A stretch of 64,000 nucleotides of DNA from Flavobacteriaceae bacterium YJPT1-3 (GCA_029866965.1 CP123444.1:1591501-1655500); one strand, 5' to 3'. Numbered from the stretch's first letter, positions 9,030-18,518 are shown. The notes: generated by a model from the letters alone, not told the origin. A program made the numbers and translations.

Positions 9030-11065
9030 TCCTGACCGATCAGTCCTGCACGTCTAAGCAGGGCTTCAGGCTGAGGAGCTCTGCCTCGAAACTCGGTGTA
9101 CAATTCCATAGGCTCTCGTGTTCCTCCCTGCGACAGAATGTGCTGAAGGAACGATTGACCCAGCTGCGCATTGAGGACTCCCTTTTCCTTGAATAATTCA
9201 AAAGCATCCGCATCCAATACTTCTGCCCATTTATAGCTGTAGTAACCTGAAGAATAGCCCCCTTGAAAAATATGCGAAAAAGAGGTACTCATACAGGTCT
9301 CCGGGCTGTCCGGGTACAATTGGGTGTTAGCAAAAGTGGCCACTTCATGCGCCTTGACATCGATAATGCCTTTTGGATTGGCCCCGTGCCAGGACATGTC
9401 CAGCAATCCGAAACTGAGTTGGCGTAAGGTTTGCATCCCTTCTTGAAAGGTGGCTGCCGCTTTAATCTTCTTTACCAGCTCCATAGGAATAACTTCACCG
9501 GTCTCGTAATGATGAGCGAAAAGTTCCAGGGCTTCCTGTTCATAACACCAATTTTCCATCAACTGACTGGGGAGTTCAACAAAGTCCCAGTACACATTGG
9601 TACCCGATAAGCTGGGGTAGGTGGTATTGGCCAGCATACCGTGCAAGGCGTGCCCGAATTCGTGAAATAGGGTGGTGACCTCATTAAAGGTCAATAGCGC
9701 GGGCTTTTTTGCCGTGGGTTTGGTGAAGTTACAGACAATAGAAACGTGAGGCCGGTCGTTGACACCGTCTTTGCGCATTTGATTTTTGTAGGAGGTCATC
9801 CAGGCCCCGCCACGTTTACCGGGTCTGGGATGAAAATCGGCATAAAAGAGTGCCACCAACTGATCTTTCTTGTCCAGTACCTGATAGGTTTTTACATCCG
9901 GATGATAAACCGGGATGTCTGACACTTTTTTAAATTGAAGATCGAACAGATGGCCGGCAATGGTAAATACCCCTTTTATCACTTTATCCAGTTCAAAATA
10001 GGGTTTAAGCAGCTCATCGTCCAGGGCGTAGCGCTTTTGTTTAAGCTTTTCACTAAAATAGGAACCATCCCATTTTTCCAATGGTTCGATTCCTTCTTCC
10101 GCTTTCGCGAAAGCGGACAATTCTTCAAACTCGCGTTGAGCGGCCGGTTTGGCTTTGTTCAATAGGTCCTTCAAAAAACGATTGACATTTTCTGGGGTTT
10201 CAGCCATACGTTCTTCCAGTACAAACTGAGCGTGGCTGCGGTAACCGAGCAGCGCTGCGCGTTCGTGACGCAGCTGGGCGATTTCACGCACCAATTCCTG
10301 GTTGTCCAGTTCGTCACCGTGAAATCCCTTGCTGCCAAAAGCCAGAGCCAGCGTCTTACGGAGCTCTCGGTTTTTAGCGTATTTCATGAAGGGAATGTAG
10401 CTGGGATAGTCTAAGGTGATCAGCCAACCCTTTTTTCCTTTTTCCTGAGCGGCCTGAGCAGCTGCCTCTTTAGCACTTTCCGGAAGCCCGTCCAGCTCTT
10501 CCTCCCGCGTCAGATGCATTTCGAATTTATTGGTCTCTGCCAGTACGTGTTCGCCAAATTGTAATTTCTTTTTGGCCAGACTGGCATCGATCTCCCGAAG
10601 GCGTTTCTTTTTCTCCTCCGGTAAATTTGCCCCGTTCCGGGCAAAGGACTTGTATTTTTTATCGAGTAGGGTCTGCTGTTCCGGGTTTAGATTCAGTTGA
10701 TCCCGCTGCTCATAAACGGTTTTGACGCGTTCAAAAAGCGCCTCATTCAAGGCGATATCATTAGCAAATTCGGAAAGCATGGGAGAAACCTCCTGGGCTA
10801 TTTTCTGGATGCTTTCATTGGTTTCGGCGCTATTGAGGTTGAAAAAAATGGCCGAGATGCGATCTAATTGTGCACCAGAATACTCCAGGGCTTCGATGGT
10901 ATTTTCGAAAGTAGGAGTCGTAGTATTGGCGGTGATGCTGTCTATTTCTGCTTTCGCGAAAGCGATACCGGCCTCGAAGGCAGGCTTAAAATGCTCATTA
11001 TTGATCTGTGAGAAAGGCGCCTCATCAAAGGATTGTAGTAATGGATTTAAATCACTGTTAATCAT
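9026..11065 (-). CDS. M3 family metallopeptidase (oligopeptidase A / peptidyl-dipeptidase type)
   Basis: Zinc peptidase of 679 aa, close to the length of PrlC and Dcp, that degrades oligopeptides. The zinc motif HEFGH is at 468-472, and the third ligand is probably Glu497 in FVELPSQLMENW. There is no signal peptide, so it should be cytoplasmic. The choice between oligopeptidase A and peptidyl-dipeptidase Dcp is not decided here. Two copies of the 14-base palindrome lie in this gene (10101 and 10950), both read as AFAKA in helical, non-catalytic regions. Confidence 0.94.
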   Translation of the reverse strand: MINSDLNPLLQSFDEAPFSQINNEHFKPAFEAGIAFAKAEIDSITANTTTPTFENTIEALEYSGAQLDRISAIFFNLNSAETNESIQKIAQEVSPMLSEFANDIALNEALFERVKTVYEQRDQLNLNPEQQTLLDKKYKSFARNGANLPEEKKKRLREIDASLAKKKLQFGEHVLAETNKFEMHLTREEELDGLPESAKEAAAQAAQEKGKKGWLITLDYPSYIPFMKYAKNRELRKTLALAFGSKGFHGDELDNQELVREIAQLRHERAALLGYRSHAQFVLEERMAETPENVNRFLKDLLNKAKPAAQREFEELSAFAKAEEGIEPLEKWDGSYFSEKLKQKRYALDDELLKPYFELDKVIKGVFTIAGHLFDLQFKKVSDIPVYHPDVKTYQVLDKKDQLVALFYADFHPRPGKRGGAWMTSYKNQMRKDGVNDRPHVSIVCNFTKPTAKKPALLTFNEVTTLFHEFGHALHGMLANTTYPSLSGTNVYWDFVELPSQLMENWCYEQEALELFAHHYETGEVIPMELVKKIKAAATFQEGMQTLRQLSFGLLDMSWHGANPKGIIDVKAHEVATFANTQLYPDSPETCMSTSFSHIFQGGYSSGYYSYKWAEVLDADAFELFKEKGVLNAQLGQSFLQHILSQGGTREPMELYTEFRGRAPQPEALLRRAGLIGQD
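10101..10114. repeat. GCTTTCGCGAAAGC palindrome, copy 4
   Basis: Perfect core with flanking C and G inside the M3 peptidase gene, read as AFAKA. Confidence 0.9.
10950..10963. repeat. GCTTTCGCGAAAGC palindrome, copy 5
   Basis: Second perfect core in the same peptidase gene, near the protein N-terminus, read as AFAKA. Confidence 0.9.
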
Positions 11066-11251
11066 TAAATTAAGTTTTTTATAACATGCATTTCGTCGAT
11101 AATTGAGATAATTTTAACGAATAGTGTTGTTTTTATATTTAATTTTGTCAAATAGCTTTAGGGCTAACCCCAAATAATATCGAACTACTACTAGGATTTG
11201 ATTGAAATATTTAGAATGGTTAATAAATAAAATATCTATCTTTTTGTAGTT

Positions 11252-11282
11252 AAAAGCCGCGCATGAACACCGCGGCTTTTTT
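11252..11282 (-). terminator. Intrinsic terminator after purE
   Basis: Perfect 10-base-pair stem (11252-11261 with 11271-11280, core GCCGCG), loop of 9, directly after the purE stop. The minus strand has four T after the stem and the plus strand six, so it could work both ways. The rest of 11066-11251 is AT-rich and probably holds the peptidase promoter; I see no gene in it. Confidence 0.75.
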
Positions 11283-11766
11283 ATGCCTTCAAGTTTTTGG
11301 ATCCTTCGATGACCTTTCGCTTCAGCTCCTGTTTGTAGTCTAAGATGCGTTTGAGAATGCTTTCATCTTGTGCACCTAAGATCTGTGCAGCGAGTATGCC
11401 TGCGTTTTTTGCTCCATTGAGGGCTACGGTGGCTACAGGAACTCCTCCCGGCATTTGAAGAATGGATAAGACCGAATCCCAGCCATCCATACTATTGGAC
11501 GATTTGACCGGAACTCCAATGACCGGTAGTGGGGAAAGAGAAGCGACCATGCCCGGTAAGTGAGCGGCACCACCGGCTCCGGCAATGATAACCTGTATTC
11601 CGCGCTCATGAGCGTGTTTTCCGTAATCAAAAAGTTTGTCTGGAGTGCGGTGGGCCGATACGATATCGACCTCGGTCTCGATCTCAAAAGACTTTAATAT
11701 ATCGATGGCTTCCTGCATGACCGGAAGGTCACTGGTACTGCCCATGATGATTCCTACTTTGCTCAT
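11281..11766 (-). CDS. purE: N5-carboxyaminoimidazole ribonucleotide mutase
   Basis: Class I PurE (161 aa). It moves the carboxyl group of N5-CAIR to C4 in purine biosynthesis, in the cytoplasm. The substrate-binding MGSTSDLPVM is at 8-17, SAHRTPD with catalytic-type His39 follows, and the AGAGGAAHLPGM and SSNSMDGWDSVLS blocks are intact. Its start overlaps purK by four bases (ATGA), so the two are made as a unit, and PurK supplies its substrate. Confidence 0.97.
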   Translation of the reverse strand: MSKVGIIMGSTSDLPVMQEAIDILKSFEIETEVDIVSAHRTPDKLFDYGKHAHERGIQVIIAGAGGAAHLPGMVASLSPLPVIGVPVKSSNSMDGWDSVLSILQMPGGVPVATVALNGAKNAGILAAQILGAQDESILKRILDYKQELKRKVIEGSKNLKA

Positions 11767-12908
11767 TGACTGATTACTTTTATGGTTTTTTTGACTTCTG
11801 CGGCTACCGCGCGAGCGACGGCAACATCCTGATCAATGATGGTCACATGTCCCATTTTGCGGAAGGGACGGGTTTGTGATTTTCCATAGATATGCGGAGT
11901 CACGCCGTTCATGCCCAGGATGCGTTCAATGTTTTGATAGCGAACCGGTCCCTGATGCTGCTCGTCGCCCACCAGGTTGACCATGACGGCTGCTGTTTTG
12001 CTGTCCGTCTTGCCCAAGGGTAAATCTAAGATCGCCCTCAGATGCTGTTCAAACTGAGTTGTATAACTGGCTTCAATGGAATAATGTCCGCTATTGTGCG
12101 GCCGAGGGGCCACTTCATTGATGAGAATCTGATCGTCTTCCGTTTGAAAAAGTTCTACCGCCAAAAGTCCCACATGATCCATGGCTTCAGAGACCTGTGT
12201 GGCAACTTCCCGGGCTTTTTTAGCTACCTCTTCAGAAATACGGGCCGGACAGATCACGTATTCCACCTGATTAGCCTCCGGGTGAAATTCCATTTCCACT
12301 ACCGGGTAGGTGCTGATCTTGCCTCCCGGAGTCCGGGCCACGATCACCGCCAATTCATGTTTAAAGGGGATCATCTTTTCAGTGATGCAGGGACCTTCGG
12401 GCAGTTGAGCGATTTGACTGGCTTCCCGAATGATCTGTACGCCATTCCCATCATAACCTCCGGTACAACTTTTCCAAACAAAGGGAAGTTCGGGTTGTTG
12501 GTTCTGCAACTCCTGAATACTCCTAAATCGGGAGTAGGCTGCTGTAGGGAGCTGGTGTTTTTTATAGAAATCTTTTTGATCGCCTTTATTCTGAATGACA
12601 CGCAAGGTGTTGGCTGAAGGGTACACGTTGACGCCTTTTTTTTCGAGGGCTTCCAGCGCATCGACATTGACCGTTTCGATCTCAACGGTGAGCAGGTCCA
12701 CCTGCTTTCCAAATTGGAATACCGTATCGTAATCCATGAGATCTCCCTGCTGAAAGTGATTACAGGCAAGCCTGGCCGGAGCCTCCTGACTTGGGTCGAG
12801 TACATGGGTCTTAAGGTCCCATTTTCGAGTTTCGTACAGCAGCATTTTACCGAGCTGACCACCGCCTAAAATACCCAGGGTGAATGGGGTAGAAAAATAG
12901 TCGTTCAT
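11763..12908 (-). CDS. purK: 5-(carboxyamino)imidazole ribonucleotide synthase
   Basis: ATP-grasp enzyme of 381 aa that carboxylates AIR with bicarbonate and ATP to N5-CAIR, the PurE substrate. LGGGQLGKMLLYE near the N-terminus is the AIR-binding Rossmann part. The central region has the ATP-grasp signature (CTGGYDGNGVQII), and NEVAPRPHNSGHY is a conserved late block. It is the first gene of the two-gene purKE operon, ended by the hairpin at 11252-11282. Confidence 0.97.
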   Translation of the reverse strand: MNDYFSTPFTLGILGGGQLGKMLLYETRKWDLKTHVLDPSQEAPARLACNHFQQGDLMDYDTVFQFGKQVDLLTVEIETVNVDALEALEKKGVNVYPSANTLRVIQNKGDQKDFYKKHQLPTAAYSRFRSIQELQNQQPELPFVWKSCTGGYDGNGVQIIREASQIAQLPEGPCITEKMIPFKHELAVIVARTPGGKISTYPVVEMEFHPEANQVEYVICPARISEEVAKKAREVATQVSEAMDHVGLLAVELFQTEDDQILINEVAPRPHNSGHYSIEASYTTQFEQHLRAILDLPLGKTDSKTAAVMVNLVGDEQHQGPVRYQNIERILGMNGVTPHIYGKSQTRPFRKMGHVTIIDQDVAVARAVAAEVKKTIKVISQ

Positions 12909-12971
12909 GCTTCAAAAATAGGGTATTCCAGCCTATTGCCCCAAGCTCCCTATTTAAAGTTTGACAATGCT

Positions 12972-12979
12972 TATCTTTG
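12972..12979 (+). promoter_or_regulatory. -7 box of the HPRT-adenylate kinase gene
   Basis: TATCTTTG is an exact TAnnTTTG match 22 bases upstream of the GTG start, giving a short leader. A TTTG lies at 12960-12963, but the spacing is too short for a canonical -33 element. Confidence 0.55.
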
Positions 12980-13000
12980 CGCGAAATTTAATCCCGTCCA

Positions 13001-14110
13001 GTGATCCAATTACACGATTTACACTTTGAAAAATTTTTGACCCAAGCCGAAATCAATCAGGCGGTTCATGGGGTGGTCGTGCGCATGAATGACGAGCTGA
13101 AAGACCAGCGACCGGTATTCTTGACCGTGCTAAACGGGGCTTTTTTATTTGCAGCTGACGTGGTCAAACGATTTGAGGGAGCTTGTGAACTGAGCTTTAT
13201 CAAGGTAGCCAGCTATGACGGCCTGGAACAGACCGAGAACATCTCTACCGTGATCACTGCTGAACCTGAATTGAAAGGGCGTACGGTAGTGGTTTTGGAA
13301 GACATTGTCGATTCAGGAAACACCATAGAAACCATTATCCGCATTCTGGAAGAAGAAGGCGTGGCCGATATCAAAATCGCAACCCTTTTTATGAAACCGG
13401 ATGCCTATACCAAGAATTATACAATTGATTATGTGGGACTCGAGATCGATGACGATTTTGTAGTGGGCTACGGACTCGATTACAAGGGTCTGGGGCGTAA
13501 TCTCACCGATATTTATAAATTAAAAGCAAATTCATCCATGACCAATATCGTGCTTTTTGGCCCTCCGGGTGCCGGAAAAGGAACTCAGGCAGCATTATTA
13601 AAAGAGAAATACGATCTCATTCATATTTCTACCGGTGATGTCTTCCGTTTCAACATCAAAAACGGTACAGAACTCGGAACCCTGGCCAAGTCATATATGG
13701 ATAAGGGGCAACTCGTTCCTGACACGGTGACCATTGATATGTTGAATGCCGAAGTGGTCAAGAATCCTAAGACGAACGGCTTCATTTTTGACGGCTTTCC
13801 TCGCACGACGGCTCAGGCAGAAGCACTTGCGGCTTTATTGGAAAGTAAGGGCACAGAAGTATCAGCCATGATCGCCCTGGAAGTGGACGATGAGGTCTTA
13901 GTGCAGCGTTTGCTGGAGCGGGGCAAGACCTCCGGGCGAGCCGATGACGGAGATGAAACCATCATCAGAAACCGCATTGCGGTGTACTATCAGGAAACAG
14001 CGATCCTGAAAGACTACTACAAAAAGCAAGACAAGTACTACGGTGTGGACGGCGTGGGCTCACTGGAGGAAATCACCGAGCGTCTGAGTGAGGTGATCGA
14101 AAGTCTCTAA
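13001..14110 (+). CDS. Fused hypoxanthine phosphoribosyltransferase-adenylate kinase
   Basis: One uninterrupted frame of 369 aa joins two purine enzymes. Residues 1 to about 177 are HPRT, which makes IMP/GMP from hypoxanthine/guanine and PRPP; VVLEDIVDSGNTI at 97-109 is the PRPP loop. Residues 180-369 are adenylate kinase (ATP + AMP to 2 ADP), with P-loop GPPGAGKGT at 187-195, FDGFPRT, and a short LID (GRADDGDE). The gene starts at GTG: a stop lies upstream in frame at 12989-12991. Met180 (ATG at 13538) sits where a free adenylate kinase would begin, so separate internal initiation is possible. Confidence 0.95.
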   Translation: MIQLHDLHFEKFLTQAEINQAVHGVVVRMNDELKDQRPVFLTVLNGAFLFAADVVKRFEGACELSFIKVASYDGLEQTENISTVITAEPELKGRTVVVLEDIVDSGNTIETIIRILEEEGVADIKIATLFMKPDAYTKNYTIDYVGLEIDDDFVVGYGLDYKGLGRNLTDIYKLKANSSMTNIVLFGPPGAGKGTQAALLKEKYDLIHISTGDVFRFNIKNGTELGTLAKSYMDKGQLVPDTVTIDMLNAEVVKNPKTNGFIFDGFPRTTAQAEALAALLESKGTEVSAMIALEVDDEVLVQRLLERGKTSGRADDGDETIIRNRIAVYYQETAILKDYYKKQDKYYGVDGVGSLEEITERLSEVIESL

Positions 14111-14169
14111 AGGCAACGATCTAGCGGCTGAAGCCAGACTGAATATTAAAAAAATAACGAGCAGGAATT

Positions 14170-15177
14170 ATGACCGAGGGAAATTTTGTAGACTACGTAA
14201 AAATGCACGTGCGCTCCGGTAAAGGAGGACAAGGGTCTGCACATCTTCGTCGTGAGAAATACATTCCCAAAGGTGGCCCTGATGGGGGAGATGGCGGTCG
14301 TGGTGGCCATGTGATCATACGGGCCAAGCCCAATATGTGGACCTTACTCCCGCTCAAATTCAGTCGGCATATTCGTGCCGGTCACGGAGAGAACGGGGGG
14401 AAACAAACCAGTACCGGTGCTGCCGGAGCTGATGTGTATATCGATGTGCCCCTGGGGACGGTCGTGAAAGATTCTGATACCGGGGAGGTGCTTTTTGAGA
14501 TCACTGAAGAAGGTCAGGAGCGGATAGTCGCCCGAGGCGGTAAAGGGGGCCTCGGTAACGATCATTTTAAATCGAGCACCAATCAGACTCCTCGCTACGC
14601 TCAGCCCGGTCTGCCCGGAGAAGAGGCTGATATCACCATCGAGCTGAAATTACTGGCTGATGTAGGCCTGGTAGGCTTTCCAAATGCCGGAAAATCAACC
14701 TTACTGTCGGTGGTATCTGCGGCTAAGCCCAAGATCGCTGATTATGAGTTTACGACCCTAAAACCCAATCTGGGGATTGTTGAGGCCCGTGATATGCAAA
14801 CCTTTGTCATGGCTGACATCCCCGGGATCATTGAGGGCGCGGCTGAAGGAAAAGGTCTGGGTCATCGTTTTTTGCGCCATATCGAACGGAATTCAACCCT
14901 GCTCTTTCTAATTCCTGCCGATGCTACCGATGTGGCGGAGCAGTATGATGTGTTACTGAATGAATTAAAAAAATACAATCCGGAATTGCTGGATAAGAGT
15001 CGGTTGATCGCCATCTCCAAAAGTGATATGCTAGACGCCGAGTTGAAAAAAGAACTGAAGCAAGAGTTAGATCAAACGCTTCCCATTCCTTATCTTTTTA
15101 TTTCCTCAGTGGCCCAGCAAGGACTTACGGAACTTAAAGACCGACTTTGGAGTATGTTGAATGCAGATCAAGAATAA
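14170..15177 (+). CDS. obg: GTPase Obg
   Basis: Ribosome-associated GTPase (335 aa) involved in late large-subunit assembly and stress control. The glycine-rich Obg fold covers residues 1-158 ([26 protein letters not shown]). The G domain follows, with the P-loop GFPNAGKS at 169-176, switch region [27 protein letters not shown], and the ISKSD base-recognition motif. It has no long C-terminal extension. It lies 59 bases after the HPRT-Adk gene on the same strand and may be co-transcribed with it. Confidence 0.97.
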   Translation: MTEGNFVDYVKMHVRSGKGGQGSAHLRREKYIPKGGPDGGDGGRGGHVIIRAKPNMWTLLPLKFSRHIRAGHGENGGKQTSTGAAGADVYIDVPLGTVVKDSDTGEVLFEITEEGQERIVARGGKGGLGNDHFKSSTNQTPRYAQPGLPGEEADITIELKLLADVGLVGFPNAGKSTLLSVVSAAKPKIADYEFTTLKPNLGIVEARDMQTFVMADIPGIIEGAAEGKGLGHRFLRHIERNSTLLFLIPADATDVAEQYDVLLNELKKYNPELLDKSRLIAISKSDMLDAELKKELKQELDQTLPIPYLFISSVAQQGLTELKDRLWSMLNADQE

Positions 15178-15203
15178 ATTAAACCCATAGACGTTGTAAA
15201 GTC

Positions 15204-15737
15204 ATGCGAAAAGCAATACCCTTGATAGTCATATTGGTCTTGAGCGGCTGGGTCGTCTCGTGTAAGCCCATTCAGGTGGAGTACGATTACGACGAACAGG
15301 CCAATTTTGAGGCTTTTAAGACCTATCAATTCTTAGGCCCCGAAGACAGTGGGCTTAGTGAGCTCAACGAACGTCGATTGGAAGAAGCAGCGGACAGTCT
15401 ACTGCAGAGCAAAGGCTTCGCGAAAAGTGAGAATCCCGATCTGCTCTTGGCCTTCTATGAAGATCGCTACGAAGAGCCGCAGCGCAATACCGTAGGTATT
15501 GGCGTAGGCGGGACCGGCCGGAATGTAGGCGGAGGTATTCAGTTGGGTGTACCCATAGGAAGCAATACCCTGAGCACGGTGATCACCTTAGACGTGGTAG
15601 AGCGCCGGACCAATGCCCTGCTGTGGCAGGGAGTAGCCCAGGGCAATCAGGGAAGAAGCACCACTCCCGAACAAAAAGTAACTTTTTACACCAAAATAGC
15701 CTTTAAACTGCTAGAAAAATTCCCACCTCAGAACTGA
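15204..15737 (+). CDS. DUF4136 lipoprotein
   Basis: 177-aa lipoprotein with a signal peptide ending in VVSC (Cys20) and a DUF4136 pattern: DYDEQANFEAFKTYQFL near the start, a Gly-rich centre (GIGVGGTGRNVGGG), and a late LDVVERRTNALLWQG. The family is found in outer membrane lipoproteins without a defined role. Its stop overlaps the start of the TPR gene (TGATG at 15735-15739), so they are translated as a pair. A degenerate palindrome (GFAKS codons) lies near 15416-15430. Confidence 0.85.
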   Translation: MRKAIPLIVILVLSGWVVSCKPIQVEYDYDEQANFEAFKTYQFLGPEDSGLSELNERRLEEAADSLLQSKGFAKSENPDLLLAFYEDRYEEPQRNTVGIGVGGTGRNVGGGIQLGVPIGSNTLSTVITLDVVERRTNALLWQGVAQGNQGRSTTPEQKVTFYTKIAFKLLEKFPPQN

Positions 15738-16720
15738 TGAAACTGCATCTAAAGAAATTCCTGTTTGTATGTGCTGTTCTCCACGGGTTCAGTGGATACG
15801 AGTCGCATGCGCAGCAGGATGCTTTCGCGAAAGCGGAACAACTCTTCCAAAAGGAGCAATTCAGCAAGTCAAAAGCTCTTTTTGAGGCTCATCTGGCCAA
15901 GCACCCCAACGACATGAAAGCGCAGGAATACCTGGGTGACATTGCGGGTTATGAAAAACGCTGGGATGACGCCATAGCGATCTATGGTCAACTGGTGGAC
16001 GCTGATCAAGATCAGGCCAATTATCATTTCAAGCTAGGGGGGTCGCTGGGTATGAAAGCCTTGTCGATTAGCAGAATAAGGGCGCTATCCTACATTGGCG
16101 ACATCAAAGAGCATTTTACCCGTGCCGTCGAATTGGATCCTAAGCATATCGAAGCCCGATGGGCATTGGTGGAATTCTATATCCAGCTGCCGGGGATCGT
16201 AGGAGGCAGTGAACGTAAAGCCCTGGAATACGCAGACCAACTGGAAACCATATCCAAAGTGGATGGCTTTCTGGCTAAGGGCTATGTGGCCGAGTACATG
16301 GACCGGCCGGAAGATGCAGAGCGGTATTACAAAAAAGCCATCGCGGTAGGAGGATCAGAGCATACTTACGAAAAGCTGGCGGCTCATTACGAAAAGCAGC
16401 AGCAGCCGGATAAGGCGATCTCTACCACACAAGAGTCTTTGCAGAAGCATCAAAGAAATCATCTCAATTATCAAATTGGCAAGATCGCGGCTCAATACAA
16501 CTTAAAGAATGAATTGGGGATCGACTGTTTGGAGCGGTATATTGCCAATCATAGCGTACGCGACGGCGTGCCCCTGGACTGGGCCTATTACCGTCTGGCG
16601 CAGATCTACAAGAATTTAGGACAGAAGAAAGAAGCCCTGGTATGGATCGATAAAGCCTTGTCGAAACGTCCGGATTTTGAAGAGGCGCAGGACGAAAAGC
16701 GGCTTATCGAAGCGCTCTGA
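15737..16720 (+). CDS. Secreted tetratricopeptide repeat protein
   Basis: 327 aa with a signal peptide (residues 1 to about 25, ending SHAQ) and several TPR units between residues 28 and 325 (for example AEQLFQKEQFSKSKALFEAHLA and AYYRLAQIYKNLGQKKEALVWI). Such proteins act as binding scaffolds in the periplasm. It starts within the stop of the DUF4136 gene. The palindrome copy at 15821 encodes AFAKA just after the signal peptide, at the start of the first repeat. Confidence 0.85.
   Translation: MKLHLKKFLFVCAVLHGFSGYESHAQQDAFAKAEQLFQKEQFSKSKALFEAHLAKHPNDMKAQEYLGDIAGYEKRWDDAIAIYGQLVDADQDQANYHFKLGGSLGMKALSISRIRALSYIGDIKEHFTRAVELDPKHIEARWALVEFYIQLPGIVGGSERKALEYADQLETISKVDGFLAKGYVAEYMDRPEDAERYYKKAIAVGGSEHTYEKLAAHYEKQQQPDKAISTTQESLQKHQRNHLNYQIGKIAAQYNLKNELGIDCLERYIANHSVRDGVPLDWAYYRLAQIYKNLGQKKEALVWIDKALSKRPDFEEAQDEKRLIEAL
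15821..15834. repeat. GCTTTCGCGAAAGC palindrome, copy 6
   Basis: Perfect core inside the TPR gene, read as AFAKA immediately after the predicted signal peptide. Confidence 0.9.
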
Positions 16721-16753
16721 GTAGGCTATCTTTATTTCAAGAATCATCAATTT

Positions 16754-18106
16754 ATGCGAGTACATTTTATTGCGATAGGAGGAAGTGCCATGCACAATTT
16801 GGCCCTGGCCCTACATCAAAAAGGAGAGGAAGTTAGCGGCAGTGACGATGCTATTTTTGAACCCTCACGATCGCGATTGGAAAAGCACGGCCTTCTACCT
16901 GCAGAAGAGGGTTGGTTTGAAGATAAAATTACCACAGCGCTGGATGCTGTGATCCTGGGAATGCATGCAAAGGCCGATAATCCAGAATTGCTCAAAGCTC
17001 AGGAATTGGGCATACCTATCTATTCCTATCCGGAATTTCTTTTTGAGCAGTCCAAGAACAAAACCCGCGTAGTCATTGGCGGTTCTCACGGAAAAACGAC
17101 CATTACTTCAATGATCCTTCACGTGATGCACTATCATCAAAAGGAAGTTGATTATATGGTAGGCGCCCAGCTGGAAGGCTTTGACACCATGGTACACCTT
17201 ACCGAGGATAACGACTTTATCGTGCTGGAAGGGGATGAATATTTGTCTTCTCCCATAGATCGCCGACCTAAATTTCATTTATACCAACCCAACATTGCTT
17301 TGATCAGTGGGATCGCCTGGGATCATATCAATGTGTTTCCCACCTATGAGAATTACGTGTCCCAATTTCAGGAATTCGTGAATCTGATGACCAATGGCGG
17401 GGCCTTGGTCTATAATGAAGAGGATGAAGAAGTGGTACGGGTAGTAGAGAACACCACCGCCCACGTTAAAAAATACCCTTATCGAACGCCAGATCACCGG
17501 GTGGATGAGGGGGTCACCTATCTGGAAACCCCAGACGGCCCAATGCCGATCGCCATTTTTGGTCAGCACAATTTGAATAATCTATCGGGAGCGAAATGGA
17601 TCTGCCAGCATATGGGTATAGTAGAAGAAGAGTTTTACGAGGCGATCGCTAGTTTTAAGGGCGCCTCTAAGCGCATGGAGCGTATTGCGGAGAGTCCGTC
17701 CAATATTGCTTTTAAGGATTTTGCACATTCTCCATCTAAAGTGAAGGCGACTACCGAAGCCGTTAAGGCCCAGTATCCTAATCGCAAACTAATCGCCTGC
17801 TTGGAATTACATACCTACAGCAGTCTCAACGCAACCTTTTTGCAGGAGTATGAGGGCGCTTTGGATGCAGCAGATGAGGCCGCAGTATTCTATTCGCCGC
17901 ATGCTGTAGCCATAAAGAAACTCGATTCGGTCAGCCAGGAGCAAATTGAAAAGGCCTTCCAACGGGAAGACCTTCATGTGTTTACAGAGCCTCAGGCTTT
18001 TCAAGATTATTTATTTGGAAAGCAACTGGATCAAACCGCCCTGCTGCTTATGAGCAGCGGGAACTATGGGGGGTTGGATTTTGACCGTATTCAAGAGCTG
18101 CTTTAG
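16754..18106 (+). CDS. mpl: Mur ligase family protein, Mpl-like murein peptide ligase
   Basis: 450-aa ATP-dependent Mur ligase. The N-terminal UDP-binding part begins HFIAIGGSAMHNLALAL, the ATP site GGSHGKTT is at 109-116, and the central domain has LEGDEYLSSPIDRRPKF. Mpl attaches recovered tripeptide to UDP-MurNAc in cell-wall recycling; the DEYDxxxFD-like block and the lack of a MurC context point to Mpl rather than MurC. It acts in the cytoplasm. Its stop overlaps that of the convergent lipoprotein gene by four bases (TTAG). Confidence 0.85.
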   Translation: MRVHFIAIGGSAMHNLALALHQKGEEVSGSDDAIFEPSRSRLEKHGLLPAEEGWFEDKITTALDAVILGMHAKADNPELLKAQELGIPIYSYPEFLFEQSKNKTRVVIGGSHGKTTITSMILHVMHYHQKEVDYMVGAQLEGFDTMVHLTEDNDFIVLEGDEYLSSPIDRRPKFHLYQPNIALISGIAWDHINVFPTYENYVSQFQEFVNLMTNGGALVYNEEDEEVVRVVENTTAHVKKYPYRTPDHRVDEGVTYLETPDGPMPIAIFGQHNLNNLSGAKWICQHMGIVEEEFYEAIASFKGASKRMERIAESPSNIAFKDFAHSPSKVKATTEAVKAQYPNRKLIACLELHTYSSLNATFLQEYEGALDAADEAAVFYSPHAVAIKKLDSVSQEQIEKAFQREDLHVFTEPQAFQDYLFGKQLDQTALLLMSSGNYGGLDFDRIQELL

Positions 18107-18510
18107 TCGACGGTGATCTCCCAGCTATCACTACAAGCAGGACCATTATTGCCGTCTTGCGCACGAGCTTTTATTGTGCCTCCTGTGAAATTGGGACCAA
18201 AAGATACTTCTGCAGTGGCGAAGGTATCATCCTCCGATACTATGGTGATATCGCCCGATAGTATTTCCCATTCTACATCAATGAAATTGAAATTGTTATT
18301 GTATTCATAAGTCTTGAGGTCGCCGGGCGAAGCGGTTGCGGCGCCCAGAGTACAGCAGACTGTACCTTTTGAGTCAGAAATTGCCTGTTCGCATTCGATT
18401 CGTGCTTCTGCTTCGCGGTCTAGATCGTCACCATCATCATCATTATTGCAGGAAACTAAAAAAAGGGAAGCGCCAAGAATGCATAGTAAATTTTTGAAAA
18501 GAGTTTTCAT
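18103..18510 (-). CDS. Small surface lipoprotein, first of three paralogues
   Basis: 135-aa lipoprotein: signal peptide to Cys21, then an acidic tract (NNDDDGDD) of the kind that directs Bacteroidota lipoproteins to the cell surface. The rest looks like one PKD/Ig-like beta domain (VEWEILSGDITIVSEDD, AEVSFGPNFTGG). Conserved cysteines are in IECEQ, VCC and ACSDSWEI. Function unknown. It ends at the mpl stop. It shares a nearly identical first 30 codons with the next gene, which implies recent duplication or gene conversion. Confidence 0.8.
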   Translation of the reverse strand: MKTLFKNLLCILGASLFLVSCNNDDDGDDLDREAEARIECEQAISDSKGTVCCTLGAATASPGDLKTYEYNNNFNFIDVEWEILSGDITIVSEDDTFATAEVSFGPNFTGGTIKARAQDGNNGPACSDSWEITVD

Positions 18511-18518
18511 AAAAGGGA
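18404..18518. repeat. 115-base direct repeat, unit A
   Basis: Covers the signal-peptide codons and start of the 18103-18510 gene. It matches 18864-18978 with four mismatches in 115 bases by eye. Confidence 0.88.

Noticed and set aside
11066-11251. Possible small RNA before the hairpin at 11252
   Set aside because: TATCTTTTTG near 11237 resembles a -7 box, but no -33 element is at the right spacing and no conserved structure other than the purE terminator is seen.
12909-13000. Upstream ATG start for the HPRT-adenylate kinase gene
   Set aside because: A TAA lies in frame at 12989-12991, leaving GTG 13001 as the only sensible start before residue 29.
18430-18448. CATCAT-type simple repeat as a phase-variable tract
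   Set aside because: It encodes the acidic lipoprotein export tract, is only a few units long and identical in both copies.
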